Positions 38,630 through 50,130 of a DNA stretch of 64,000 nt are shown piece after piece. The DNA lies in contig CAVXNP010000001.1 of assembly GCA_963763305.1 (NCBI GenBank), positions 1,488,001 through 1,552,000 on the forward strand, given 5' to 3'. A model generated the notes under the pieces. That model searched no databases. It was given only the letters and a program-made list of their open reading frames with translations, and was not told the DNA's origin. The translations under genes were made by a program, and so were the position numbers. Positions within the stretch are counted from its first letter, which is position 1. Each line of letters begins with the position of its first letter. This stretch comes from CAVXNP01 sp963763305 (GTDB lineage: Bacteria; Pseudomonadota; Gammaproteobacteria; Xanthomonadales; Rhodanobacteraceae).

Positions 38630-39955
38630 GTGGAAGACACGCAAACACTGTCGGCAGCACCGGCAAGCATGGATGTGGGCATGGAGAAAAAAGTACGAAA
38701 GTTGGCCAAAAACAAGCGTTTCGCTTTGTCGTTTCTGCTGGTGGCCTGTGCAATCTTCGTCACGCTTACCGCAATTGACCCTCAACACCACAATGCCTGG
38801 ATCGGACTTGTCGCTGCCATGTCGGAAGCGGCCATGGTTGGCGGCCTTGCAGATTGGTTCGCAGTCACTGCGCTATTCCGCCACCCGATGGGACAACGGT
38901 GGATACCACACACTGCCATCATTCCGAAGAGCAAAGACCAGATAGGAAAAAGCCTCGCGGATTTCATCTGCGATCATTTTCTTGACAGCAAACTAGTGCT
39001 CGAAAAAATCAGAGATTTTGGTCCGGCTGATCGACTCGCGAAGAGCTTGTCGGAGCCCGCTTCCGCAGCAGTGATTGCAGATTTCGTCGTGAAACACGCT
39101 CCACGGATCGTGGACATGCTGGACAGCGAAGAGCTGCAAGAATTTGTGCGAACAGCGACAAAAGAAAAGCTTGGCGGCATGGACGTAGCGCGCCTCCTTG
39201 CCGATCTTCTGACCACTCTGACGAAGGATGGCCGACACAACGAAGTGGTCGACAGCCTATTGAATGAGGTCGCTGTCCTCGCGAATGACCCGGATACACG
39301 CCGGATGTTGGCTGAAAAAATCAAGCCAGAGCTTTGGACCATCGCCCGCTGGGCCCACGTGGACAGTCCCATCGCCGAAAACATCGCTGAAAAGGTCGCG
39401 GCCGGCTTTCGAAGCCTGATTCAAGAGGTCGCCGAAGATAAGCGCCACGAGCTGCGTGTTAGCTTTGAGCAAAAGATTCCGGCCTTCATCAATCGCCTGA
39501 AATCGGACGAACAGCTACGCGGAAGGATTGCGGCATTTAGGGACAGCATCTTGGGCAACAGAGAGTTGTCTGACTACATTCAGGAGATGTGGGCCAGCGC
39601 GATGAGCTGGCTACGAGCTGACCTCGGGAGTCCGACCTCAAGCATTCGCGGAAGCGTTCTACGCGCTTCGACGAGCCTTGGCTCGAAGCTTGAGGCCGAT
39701 CCGGAACTCAAGGCCTGGTTTAACGGTTGGATCCTCGACACCGTTGAGCCACTGGTGGATGAGTACCGCGAGAAGATTCGCGGCTTCATCATTGGTCGCG
39801 TGAAAGCTTGGAGTGCCGATGAACTGACCATGCAGCTTGAGCTGAGCATGGGCAGTGACCTCCAATTCATTCGCATCAGCGGAACGGTTGTCGGCGCAAT
39901 CATTGGCGGATTGTTGTTTGGACTCATGCACCTCGTTCGGCTTATCGCGAGCTAA
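38630..39955 (+). CDS. DUF445 (YjiN-like) membrane protein
   Basis: A 441-residue DUF445 protein with a GTG start. An N-terminal helix (FALSFLLVACAIFVTLTAI) and a second one around GLVAAMSEAAMVGGLADWFAVTALF are followed by a long charged helical region and a C-terminal helix (GTVVGAIIGGLLFGLMHLVRL). DUF445 proteins are inner-membrane proteins of unknown function. GC content and codon use are lower than the surroundings (many AAA, GAA and TTT codons), suggesting transfer. Confidence 0.88.
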   Translation: MEDTQTLSAAPASMDVGMEKKVRKLAKNKRFALSFLLVACAIFVTLTAIDPQHHNAWIGLVAAMSEAAMVGGLADWFAVTALFRHPMGQRWIPHTAIIPKSKDQIGKSLADFICDHFLDSKLVLEKIRDFGPADRLAKSLSEPASAAVIADFVVKHAPRIVDMLDSEELQEFVRTATKEKLGGMDVARLLADLLTTLTKDGRHNEVVDSLLNEVAVLANDPDTRRMLAEKIKPELWTIARWAHVDSPIAENIAEKVAAGFRSLIQEVAEDKRHELRVSFEQKIPAFINRLKSDEQLRGRIAAFRDSILGNRELSDYIQEMWASAMSWLRADLGSPTSSIRGSVLRASTSLGSKLEADPELKAWFNGWILDTVEPLVDEYREKIRGFIIGRVKAWSADELTMQLELSMGSDLQFIRISGTVVGAIIGGLLFGLMHLVRLIAS

Positions 39956-40018
39956 GCATGCATCGCATCAGCGGCGGCTTCGCTGTTGTCACGCAACATT
40001 CTCTGCAGGAGCATTTAC

Positions 40019-40294
40019 ATGGGTCCAGTAATCGGCTTTTTTGTCGCTCTCTTTCTTATCGGCGGCCTGATCAGCCTCATCCGGGATGGTGCCTCCTCCA
40101 AAGAATGGCGCCCATTTTTCGGAATTTTTCTCATCGCCGGCATGATTGCGGTGTTGGGGATCGTGGTCGGATTCGTGTTTCCTGACGCGGTAGAAGTATT
40201 CATGGAGATCGCTAAGTGGGTTGCCGTCATTGGCGCGTTCGCGCTGTGCCTGAAGATCATCGGGAACATCCTGAAGGCATTCTTCCCGCACTAA
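40019..40294 (+). CDS. small triple-helix membrane protein
   Basis: A 91-residue hydrophobic protein with three predicted membrane helices (about 5-22, 32-52 and 63-85). CAGGAG lies 5 bases before the ATG at 40019. It follows the DUF445 gene by 63 bp and shares its lower GC content, so they may form one transcript. The function is not recognised. Confidence 0.65.
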   Translation: MGPVIGFFVALFLIGGLISLIRDGASSKEWRPFFGIFLIAGMIAVLGIVVGFVFPDAVEVFMEIAKWVAVIGAFALCLKIIGNILKAFFPH

Positions 40295-40610
40295 TCACCG
40301 CGTTGGCGGTAATCGCGGTCCAATCTTGAACGGCTCTTCTTGGAAAACGTGTGGGTGATTTGCGCGCGTTGATCACAGCACAGCCCATACGGGACAAGGT
40401 TCTGCAGCCTTCAGCCGCGCCCTGAAATCTGGCACGCTTTGCGGATGGCTACCTCAGCAGAGCATCCGCGGCGCCTACTGGGCGCCTATCAGTTCCCCGG
40501 CTTTCGCCCGCAGGCGATGGTCTGTCGGTTTGTCCATGTTCCCCGGCGCTTGAATTGCGCTGATGTAGGCAAGGTTACTAGGCGCGCCGCGTCGATGTAT
40601 TCAGAGTGGA
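40295..40610. other. non-coding stretch left of the IS66 element, possible ORF remnant
   Basis: No intact gene is present. Around 40463-40600 the plus strand can be read as a fragment (RRLLGAYQFPGFRPQ and following residues) that resembles short conserved ORFs often found beside transposase genes, but it is interrupted by the IS66 insertion at 40619. I could not match it securely. Confidence 0.3.
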
Positions 40611-40662
40611 AGTGCAATGTAAGCGTCCGCCCACCACACCTTGCGCGGGGCGCGTTGGCGCG

Positions 40663-42162
40663 TTACGCCAGCGGAAGCAGCGTGTCGATGTCGCGATTCT
40701 TGGTGGTCGGCAGGCGGGTGAGTGTGTCGGCGAGCCAGGCGTGGGGTTCGCGGCCGTTGGCCTTGGCAGTGGCCAGCAGGCTCATGATGGCGGCGGCGCG
40801 GTGGCCCGCGGTTTCGGAGCCGGCGAACAGCCAGTTCTTGCGGCCAAGGGCGATCGGCCGGATGGCGTTTTCGGCCGGGTTGTTGTCGAGGGGATAGCGA
40901 CCATCGTCCAGGACGCGCACGAGCGCGTCCCAGCGCTTGATCGTGTAGCCGATGGCGCCGGCCAGACCGGTGTTGCCCAGCACCTTGGGCTGCAGCTCGT
41001 CGAGCCAGCTCTTGAGGTCAGCCAGTTGGGGCGCGAGCCGCTGTTGGCGCTCGCGATGCCGGGCGCCGGGGTCCATATCGCGTAGTCGTGCTTCGATCGC
41101 ATAGAGCGCACCGATGCGCTCGATCGCTTCGTGTGCAACCGGACTGGCGCTGGCCTTGTGTACGTCGACGAATTTGCGCCGCGCATGCGCCCAGCACGCC
41201 AGTTCCGTGATGCCCTGGGCGAACAGCGCCTTGTAGCCGCCGTAGTCGTCGACCATCAGCGCCCCCTTCCACGGGCCGAGGAAGGCGGCGGCATGCTTGC
41301 CGGCCCGGCTGGTGGCGTAGTCGAACAGCACCAGCGGCGGACCGTCGGCGCTGCGGTAGGCAAAGAGGTAGGCCCGCTTGGTCTTGCCGGCACCGGGGTC
41401 AAGCTGGGCCACCGGCGTTTCGTCGGCGTGCAGCACCGGGGCCGCGAGCAACCGGGTGCGCAAGGCATCGACCAGCGGCTGCAGCGCCAAGCCGATCTTA
41501 CCGATCCATTCGGCCAGCACGGTGCGTGACAGCTCCAGGCCGTGGCGCGCGTAGATCGCTTCCTGGCGGTACAGCGGTAGATGGTCGACGTACTTCTGCA
41601 CAACCACCTGGGCCAACAGACCCGGTGCAGCCAGACCACGGTCGATGATGGCCGGGGCGACCGGCTCGGCGACCACCGTTTCGCAGGCGCGGCAGGCGTA
41701 CTGCGGGTAGACGTCGCGGCGCACGAAGAGCTCGATTGGCTTGGCGTCGAGCTTCTCGCTGACGTGCTCACCCATCTTGACCAGGGTGGCCCCGCACACC
41801 GTGCAGTCGCACGAAGCCGGCTCGTGTACCGTCGTCACGCGCGCCAGCTCGGCCGGCAGGGTGCGGCGCGACGGCTTGGCGCGCGGCGCCGGGGAACCGG
41901 ACGAAGCTGACGGCGCCTGCGCCGCTTCCAGTTGCGCCTCCACCGCGGCGATGTCCGCGGCCATCGCCTCGTCGAACAGCCCACGCTGCGCCGCATCCAT
42001 GCGCTCGGATCGGGCGGCAAACTGCGCCCGGCGCAACCGGGCCAGCTCGTAGGTGAGCTTGCCGATCAACGCCTCACGCTCGCGCAGCGCGCCATCGCGC
42101 TCGCGCACCATCCGGCGCAAGGTCTCGATGTCGGTGATCGCGTCCAGGGTGGTGGCATCCAT
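40663..42162 (-). CDS. tnpC: IS66 transposase TnpC
   Basis: A 499-residue DDE transposase. It has an N-terminal coiled-coil-like region (MVRERDGALREREALIGKLTY), a linker, a zinc-binding segment (CDCTVCGATLVKMG ... YACRAC) and the DDE domain with LHADETPVAQLDPG, LMVDDYGGYKALF and the late DNNPAENAIRPIALGRKNWLF. The length is normal and the frame is intact, so it is probably active. Confidence 0.96.
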   Translation of the reverse strand: MDATTLDAITDIETLRRMVRERDGALREREALIGKLTYELARLRRAQFAARSERMDAAQRGLFDEAMAADIAAVEAQLEAAQAPSASSGSPAPRAKPSRRTLPAELARVTTVHEPASCDCTVCGATLVKMGEHVSEKLDAKPIELFVRRDVYPQYACRACETVVAEPVAPAIIDRGLAAPGLLAQVVVQKYVDHLPLYRQEAIYARHGLELSRTVLAEWIGKIGLALQPLVDALRTRLLAAPVLHADETPVAQLDPGAGKTKRAYLFAYRSADGPPLVLFDYATSRAGKHAAAFLGPWKGALMVDDYGGYKALFAQGITELACWAHARRKFVDVHKASASPVAHEAIERIGALYAIEARLRDMDPGARHRERQQRLAPQLADLKSWLDELQPKVLGNTGLAGAIGYTIKRWDALVRVLDDGRYPLDNNPAENAIRPIALGRKNWLFAGSETAGHRAAAIMSLLATAKANGREPHAWLADTLTRLPTTKNRDIDTLLPLA

Positions 42163-42179
42163 GCCGCTACTATAGCCAT

Positions 42180-42551
42180 CTAAACCAGCTCGCCCAGTGA
42201 GCTGATGTCACATGACAGACGTTGCCAATCCACCCCTGCACACAGCCACGCGAACTGAGCCCGTGTGAGCGACCAGAGCGTCTCGCCGGACGACGGCCAA
42301 ACCAGCCGCCCCCGGTGCAGGCGACGCATGCACAGCCAGATACCCTGCGCGTCGACCACCAGCACCTTCATCCGCGTCGCACGGCGGTTGCAGAACACGT
42401 AAGCGCTACCGTCGAGCGGATCGCGACCCAGCGCCTCGCGCAGGTGCACCAGCAAGCGGTCAGCGCCACAGCGGAAATCCACCGGCGCACTCACCAACCA
42501 CCAACCGGTCACCGCCGACCCGATGCCCGAACCTTTGATCCTCTTGCCCAT
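42180..42551 (-). CDS. tnpB: IS66 accessory protein TnpB (Orf2)
   Basis: A 123-residue IS66 Orf2 family protein with the conserved core APVDFRCGADRLLVHL, DGSAYVFCNRRATRMKVLVVD and GIWLCMRRLHRGRL. It lies 17 bp upstream of tnpC on the same strand. The N-terminus is longer than in many TnpB proteins, so an internal start is possible. It is required for transposition of some IS66 members. Confidence 0.92.
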   Translation of the reverse strand: MGKRIKGSGIGSAVTGWWLVSAPVDFRCGADRLLVHLREALGRDPLDGSAYVFCNRRATRMKVLVVDAQGIWLCMRRLHRGRLVWPSSGETLWSLTRAQFAWLCAGVDWQRLSCDISSLGELV

Positions 42552-42762
42552 CGCTGCGCTCCTGTCGTATCAGGCGCGTAGTGCAATGGGTTGATCGCGA
42601 TAGCGGAAGGTGTGGTGGGCGGACGCTTACAGTGCAATACCCACCCCCCTTCGATTAGTACCCTCTGAAGTAGGCGGCGCACCTTCACCGACAACGGTTT
42701 ATACGGAACGCATATCCGGCCGCCGCCGATATCAAACGTTCATCAATGGCTAGCTCTCCCGA

Positions 42763-42809
42763 TAGCGGACAGTCGCCACAGGCGGCAACGGGTCGAAGGC
42801 GGACACTAT
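42763..42809. repeat. copy A of a GCGGACA-type dispersed repeat, next to the 3' end of the ApeA-like gene
   Basis: TAGCGGACAGT ... CGGGTCGAAGGCGGACACT resembles a half-palindromic repeat (GTCCGCTT-GGGTCGAAAGCGGAC) that I know as widespread in proteobacterial intergenic DNA. A better preserved copy lies at 44452-44490 on the other side of the ApeA-like gene. Confidence 0.5.
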
Positions 42810-44343
42810 GAATCCGGGGCCACATCGCCCTCTGGCAGAGGGTGGCCTTGATCGAGTACACCTCCGGCCTCTCGGGTTTGGGCTTCAGTACGCGAAGTGG
42901 ACGAAGCCAACGATCCTAAGCCTGCAGCCTCAAGTAGAGACCTAATTTGATATGACTTCGGTCCTTGAAATAACCAGAAATTTAAGGTCTCAGACGGCAC
43001 CCCAATATCAAACAAAATATAAGCATGAATCAAGTAAGAAAGTGCTCGGTTCTTTAGATCGAGTTCACGCAAAAAGTCGGAATAGCTCCCTCCCGGCCTC
43101 TGCCCACCGAAGTGAGAAATATCATTTCTTCTATCTGCGCAGGACTTTGCGAACGATCGAAGTTCCTTCGCCGAGTGCGAGAAAGGCAGCTTAGAAAACG
43201 TCTCAAAAATGCGTTGCTCCAAATTGGGCTCGCCAGCATGCTTCAACCTTCCCCTCAACCAACTCCTGTCCCCATTCCGAATCACTTCGGAAAGGATCCT
43301 TTGAATTCTTTCGTCCTGTCCGAGACGGGGCGATATCATCTGTGGGCTGCCTTCGGTGTAGCGCCTCGATGCCCCAAATGAGATTGACGTAGTGATGCCT
43401 CAACGTATAAGTCCAATCCCCTTCGCGTACCGAGAAAAAGGTAGTACCCGGGACCGTACAGCTCTCGCTTCTCAACCCAGTTGGAGAAGATGGTGCCGAA
43501 ATCGTCCTTAACGGCCGGAAGCAACGCCCAACAGTCAGTCCAGCCCGGTGCTTGCGCATCGATGGTGCGGCGCTCAAAATAAAGCTTGTAGGGTAGTCCA
43601 TTCTCAATGCCGCCCATTTTGAGATATGGCCAGTCGAGCTGGTAGGTAGTGTCGGCGAGGAGATTTAAAAGATCACCAACGAGGTGAAATTGTCGCATCA
43701 TTTCTTCAAGCGAACAGCTTGGCGATGGCTCATAGATGAGCTCTGATCGCTCCTCTAGAGTTATTTGATTGCTCTTCGAGGGCGTCGTACCTGGAACCCA
43801 CGGCGCCGTGACGGAATGGTTGATAGCTATTCTTCCGCTTGTCACGTTGAAAGAGAGCGATTCAGGTTCGGCATAGCTGATTGTCAAAGCTCTATCTTGC
43901 CGGATTGCCTCAATTGATCTTAAGGATGTCCAGGCTTCGAATCCACGCAGACTAATGATGAGCCGCGTGAAATTTGGCGTTTGCTCGCCATGGGGAATCT
44001 CAGTAGACCCAACCAAGCAAGTGGAGGCTAAGTACCGTTCATATGCGATGCCGGCGGATGCAAAGCCACCGCCATTGCTCCTTACACCTTGCAAAAGGAC
44101 ACGGTCACTTTGGCCTTTTAGAATACCTTGAATGCTCTTTTCGGCCTGCAGGCTTTCCCCTTGAAATAAAACCCGGTCGAGGCGCTCGCCACCGGGCATT
44201 GTGCCATCGAGATCCAAGCTAATCTTGCCATTAGCGGTAATGGTGATGGTTCCGTATACGCTGTCTTCCGGTGCGAAATGCCCGGCCGGAATCGGTGTGC
44301 TGTGCCACCAAAAAATGCCGCGCGCCTCGAGAATATTCGTCAC
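42806..44343 (-). CDS. apeA: ApeA-type HEPN anti-phage protein (two frameshifts)
   Basis: With two single-base corrections this reads as one protein of about 511 residues. The N-terminal part (ARGIFWWHSTPIPAGHF ... GTITITANGKISLDLDG) matches the ApeA N-terminal domain style; the C-terminal part carries the HEPN nuclease motif RRNDISH (R-X4-H). The frame changes in a TTTTT run near 43431 and a CCCC run near 43340. The middle frame supplies YTLRHHYVNLIWGIEALHRR, typical of the linker to the HEPN domain. The start is GTG at 44343 after GAGGGA. The gene is AT-richer than its neighbours. ApeA proteins cause abortive infection; whether this copy is functional depends on the indels being artefacts. 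Confidence 0.72.
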
Positions 44344-44451
44344 CTTATTTGTCCCTCATCAGGATCGCTGGAGCCCTTGAGCCCTGATCACAGGGCATGC
44401 AAAGCGTGCCGCCAAGTCTAGGGCACAAAGATGACCAACCTCTCCAACCAC

Positions 44452-44490
44452 GATGTCCGCTTCGGGTCGAAAGCGGACGTCAGTTGGGCG
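44452..44490. repeat. copy B of the GCGGACA-type dispersed repeat, upstream of the ApeA-like gene
   Basis: GATGTCCGCTTCGGGTCGAA (44452-44471) followed by AGCGGACGT forms a near-palindrome. Read as protein it gives the tell-tale VRFGSKAD, a frequent spurious annotation of this repeat family. It marks the right edge of the lower-GC block. Confidence 0.6.
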
Positions 44491-44541
44491 GATCGGCTAC
44501 GGCCCGCATGGCCGCCCAGCGACCGAGCGGCGGAGCCCCAC

Positions 44542-45339
44542 TCAATGCGACAACAACACCGGCAAATGCGTATGTTCCAGCACATGCCGGGTCGCGCCGC
44601 CGAGCACCAGCTCGCTCAGGCGTGAGCGGCCCCAGGCGCCCATCACCAGCAGGTCCGCGTCCATCTCGCGGGCCTGCGTGAGCAGGCCGCTGCCCGGATC
44701 GCCGGCGTCGAACGGCCGCCATTCGGCCTCGACCCCCTGGCGCTTGAGCCAGGCCTGCAGCGGTAGCGGTGGTGGTACCAGGCCGGGCAGCTCCTCGCGC
44801 TCGCCGTCCAGCACGCGCACGGCTTTCGCCTGGCGCAGCAGCGGCAGCGCGGCGCGGATCGCCTCGGCCGCTTCGCCGGAGCCGTTCCAGGCCACCAGCA
44901 CACGCTGCGGCGGGGTGCGGCCGGTCCAGTGGTCGGGCACCAGCAGCATCGGCGCGGCGCCGGCGAACAGGGTGCGGGTGATGTGGTCGAAGCCGATCGG
45001 CGCGTCGGGCGCGTCCACCGGCAGTTCGGTGACCACGAAATCGGCCAGGCGCGATCGCTTGGCCAGCACCGGCACGTAGATGCCGCGGATCACCTCCCAG
45101 TCGCCGCTGACCTGGTGGCGCTGGCACAGCTCTTGCCACCAGCTGGCGCGGGCCATCGCCTGGCGCTCCTCGTCCTGCAGCAGGGCAATCACTTCCGGCA
45201 CACCCATCACCGGCGGGTACACCGCCACTACGTGCATCCCGGTCACATGGGCGCCCTGGGCCCGGGCGATGGCCAGGCCAAGGGCCACGGCGGTGGAGTC
45301 GTCCTGCATCCGTTCCACGTTGATCAGCATGTCGAGCAT
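44542..45339 (-). CDS. universal stress protein with two Usp domains
   Basis: A 265-residue tandem Usp protein. The start at 45339 is preceded by GGAGG and begins MLDMLINVERMQDDSTAVALG. The second domain has RVLVAWNGSGEAAEAIRAALPLL and the ATP-binding-type signature MGAWGRSRLSELVLGG near the C-terminus. It is divergent from a second Usp gene, with two FNR/Anr-like boxes between them. Such proteins help survival under oxygen limitation and energy stress. Confidence 0.9.
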   Translation of the reverse strand: MLDMLINVERMQDDSTAVALGLAIARAQGAHVTGMHVVAVYPPVMGVPEVIALLQDEERQAMARASWWQELCQRHQVSGDWEVIRGIYVPVLAKRSRLADFVVTELPVDAPDAPIGFDHITRTLFAGAAPMLLVPDHWTGRTPPQRVLVAWNGSGEAAEAIRAALPLLRQAKAVRVLDGEREELPGLVPPPLPLQAWLKRQGVEAEWRPFDAGDPGSGLLTQAREMDADLLVMGAWGRSRLSELVLGGATRHVLEHTHLPVLLSH

Positions 45340-45394
45340 GGCAATGTCCTCCAGGATGGCCGGACCAGCGTGCGCCGGTGGGTGCGCGGGGGTA

Positions 45395-45408
45395 TTGACC
45401 CCAATCAA
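45395..45408 (-). promoter_or_regulatory. FNR/Anr-type box for the tandem Usp gene
   Basis: TTGACCCCAATCAA matches TTGAT-N4-ATCAA at 9 of 10 positions. Its centre is about 62 bp upstream of the minus-strand usp start, a spacing similar to that of the box before sqr. Confidence 0.6.
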
Positions 45409-45504
45409 CGATCCGGACGATCGCAGCAGTGGCGTGAGGGGCCCGGGACGGACCACCCGGCAATGGCCGGCGGCACGTGGCCCGCGGCCGCACAGCGTCG
45501 GCAA

Positions 45505-45518
45505 TTGATCCGGATCAG
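45505..45518 (+). promoter_or_regulatory. FNR/Anr-type box for the plus-strand Usp gene
   Basis: TTGATCCGGATCAG matches TTGAT-N4-ATCAA at 9 of 10 positions, about 110 bp upstream of the usp start at 45622. It may serve the usp, P-type ATPase and beta-CASP genes if they are one operon. Confidence 0.6.
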
Positions 45519-45621
45519 TACCGCCGGGGCCGCGGACGGCCAAGCTGTGTACATCCGGATCGCGCCCGACGGGTCGGTTCCGGAGCGGTATTCCATCCCT
45601 TTCCGCCTGCAAGGAGCGACC

Positions 45622-46059
45622 ATGTTCAAGCACATCCTGCTACCCACCGACGGCTCGGACCTGTCCGTGCGCGCGGTCGATACCGGCATCGAGCTGGCCG
45701 CCAAGCTGGGCGCCTCGGTGCATGCCTTCCATGTGATCGCGCCGTTCCCCGGGATCATCTGGTTTGCCGAGATCATCCAGACCGACGAGGAGACCTACAC
45801 GCGCGAGGCGACGACCACCGCCGAACGCTACCTGGAGGATGTCCGGCGCCGCGCCGAGGCGGCCGGCGTGCCCTGCCAGAGCAGCTACAGCATCGACCTG
45901 CGACCGCACCAGGCGATCGTGGCCGAAGCGGAGCGGCAGCACTGCGACGCGATCGTGATGGCGTCGCATGGCTGGCGCGGGGTGGACCGCCTGCTGCTGG
46001 GCAGCGAGACGAACAAGGTGCTGCTGGAGTGCTCGTTGCCGGTGTTGGTGTGCCACTGA
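45622..46059 (+). CDS. universal stress protein, single UspA domain
   Basis: A 145-residue UspA-like protein starting MFKHILLPTDGSDLSVRAVD, with the ATP-binding signature MASHGWRGVDRLLLGSETNKVL near the end. AAGGAG stands 5 bases before the ATG. It precedes the P-type ATPase gene by 89 bp. UspA proteins bind ATP and respond to starvation or oxygen limitation. Confidence 0.93.
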   Translation: MFKHILLPTDGSDLSVRAVDTGIELAAKLGASVHAFHVIAPFPGIIWFAEIIQTDEETYTREATTTAERYLEDVRRRAEAAGVPCQSSYSIDLRPHQAIVAEAERQHCDAIVMASHGWRGVDRLLLGSETNKVLLECSLPVLVCH

Positions 46060-46148
46060 CGCGCAGCGGCGTGCATGATCCGGCAGGGCCCTCCACTGCC
46101 GCAGGCTGTCCGCATGTCGATGAGCGACCGCAGCGAGCACGCCCGCCG

Positions 46149-48664
<2,516 letters not shown>

Positions 48665-48725
48665 CCGATCGAACCGCCGGCCGCGCGATCGCTGCCGGCT
48701 GCCCACCACCGCACAGGATTCGCCG

Positions 48726-50130
48726 ATGAACCCACACATGATCTACAGCTGCCACGGCGCCGCACGCGGCGTGACCGGTTCGTGCCACCTGGTCGGCGTC
48801 AACGACCGGCGCGTACTGATCGACTGCGGCCTGTTCCAGGGCTCGCGCGAGGAGGAGCGGGCCAACGCCGAGCCGTTCGGCTTCGATCCGGCCAGCGTCG
48901 ACGTGCTGCTGCTGACCCATGCCCACCTGGACCATTGCGGGCGCATTCCGAAGCTGGTGCGCGACGGCTTTCGCGGCCGCATCCTGGCCACCGCGGCAAC
49001 CCGGGAGCTGGCCCGCCTGGTCATGCTCGATGCCGCCGGATTGCAGGAGGAGGAGGCGCGCCGCGCGCGCCGCAGCGGACGGCGGCGTGGCGAGGAGGAC
49101 GGCGAGCCGCTGTACACCGTCGACGACGCGCTGCACGCGATGGATTTCTTCGGCGAGGCGGTCGCCTACGACACCGCGGTGACGGTGGCGCCCGGCATCC
49201 AGGCGCCGCTTCCTGGATGCCGGGCACATCCTCGGCTCGGCCTCGATCGTGCTGGATCTGGACGACGGCCGGCAGCAGCGGCGCATCGTGTTCTCCGGCG
49301 ACCAGGGCAACCCGGGCCAGCCGATCCTGCGCGACCCGGTACCCGCGCCGGCGGCCGACTACGTGGTGATGGAAAGCACCTACGGCGACCGCGACCACCG
49401 CAGCGTGCCGGACTCGGTGACCGAGCTGTACCAGGCGATCCGCGAAACCCTGGCGCGGCACGGCAACGTGATCATTCCCACCTTTGCGCTGGAGCGGACG
49501 CAGGAAATCCTCTACTACCTGCACCTGGGCATTCGCGATGGCCACATCCCGGCGCACACGCCGGTGTTCCTGGACTCGCCGATGGCCATTTCCGCCACGC
49601 AGATATTCGGCCGACATCCGGAGTGCTACGACGCGGCATTCCGCGAGGTGCTGCGCCAGGGCGACCCGTTCGACATGCCCAACCTGCGCTTCACGCGGGA
49701 AACGGCCGAGTCGATGGCGATCAACAGCATCGAGGGCGGCGCGGTGATCCTGGCCGGCTCGGGCATGTGCACCGGCGGCCGCGTGCGCCATCACCTGAAG
49801 CACAACCTGTGGCGCGAGCGCAGCAGCGTGGTGTTCGTCGGCTACGCCGCACACGGCACGCTGGCGCGGCGGATCATCGACGGCGCCCCGACCGTACGCA
49901 TCTTCGACCAGGAGATCGTGGTGCGCGCCCAGCTGTGGACCATCAACGGCTTTTCCGCGCATGCCGGCCAGCAGGCGCTGCTGGCGTGGCTGGGTGACAC
50001 GCCCCGGCGGCAGGTGCTGCTGGTGCACGGTGAACCGGACCGCGGCATGCTGGCGATGAAGCAGATCCTCGACGAACGCGGCGTGCCCTGCCACGAGCCG
50101 GGCATGCACGAACCGATCCTGCTCGCCTAG
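48726..50130 (+). CDS. beta-CASP MBL-fold RNA-processing nuclease (one frameshift near 49212)
   Basis: About 467 residues after removal of one extra C near 49212 (QARFLDAGHILGSAS is then continuous). It has MBL metal motifs (THAHLDHCGRIP, LDAGHILGS), the beta-CASP domain (VMESTYGDRDH, IIPTFALERTQEIL, VFLDSPMAISAT), the GSGMCTGGRVRHHLKHNL segment and the C-terminal NGFSAHAGQ and VHGEPDRG. AGGA stands 7 bases before the ATG at 48726. Homologues are often encoded with usp and P-type ATPase genes in Anr-controlled clusters, which fits here. It probably cleaves RNA in the cytosol. Confidence 0.88.

Larger units (their letters stand above)
40611..42638. mobile_element. complete IS66-family insertion sequence with 8-bp target duplications
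   Basis: The element itself is 40619-42630 (2,012 bp). Perfect 24-bp terminal inverted repeats lie at 40619-40642 (starting GTAAGCGTCCGCCCACCACA) and 42607-42630. It is flanked by identical 8-bp duplications AGTGCAAT at 40611-40618 and 42631-42638, the size typical of IS66. It carries tnpB and tnpC on the minus strand; tnpA is absent. Perfect ends and duplications imply a recent insertion. It landed in non-coding DNA between the DUF445 block and the ApeA gene. Confidence 0.97.

Noticed and set aside
40419..44412. Inverted GGCACGCTTTGC (40431-40442) and GCAAAGCGTGCC (44399-44410) as island ends
   Set aside because: Only 12 bp match, in inverted rather than direct orientation, with no integrase or tRNA end; noted but too weak.
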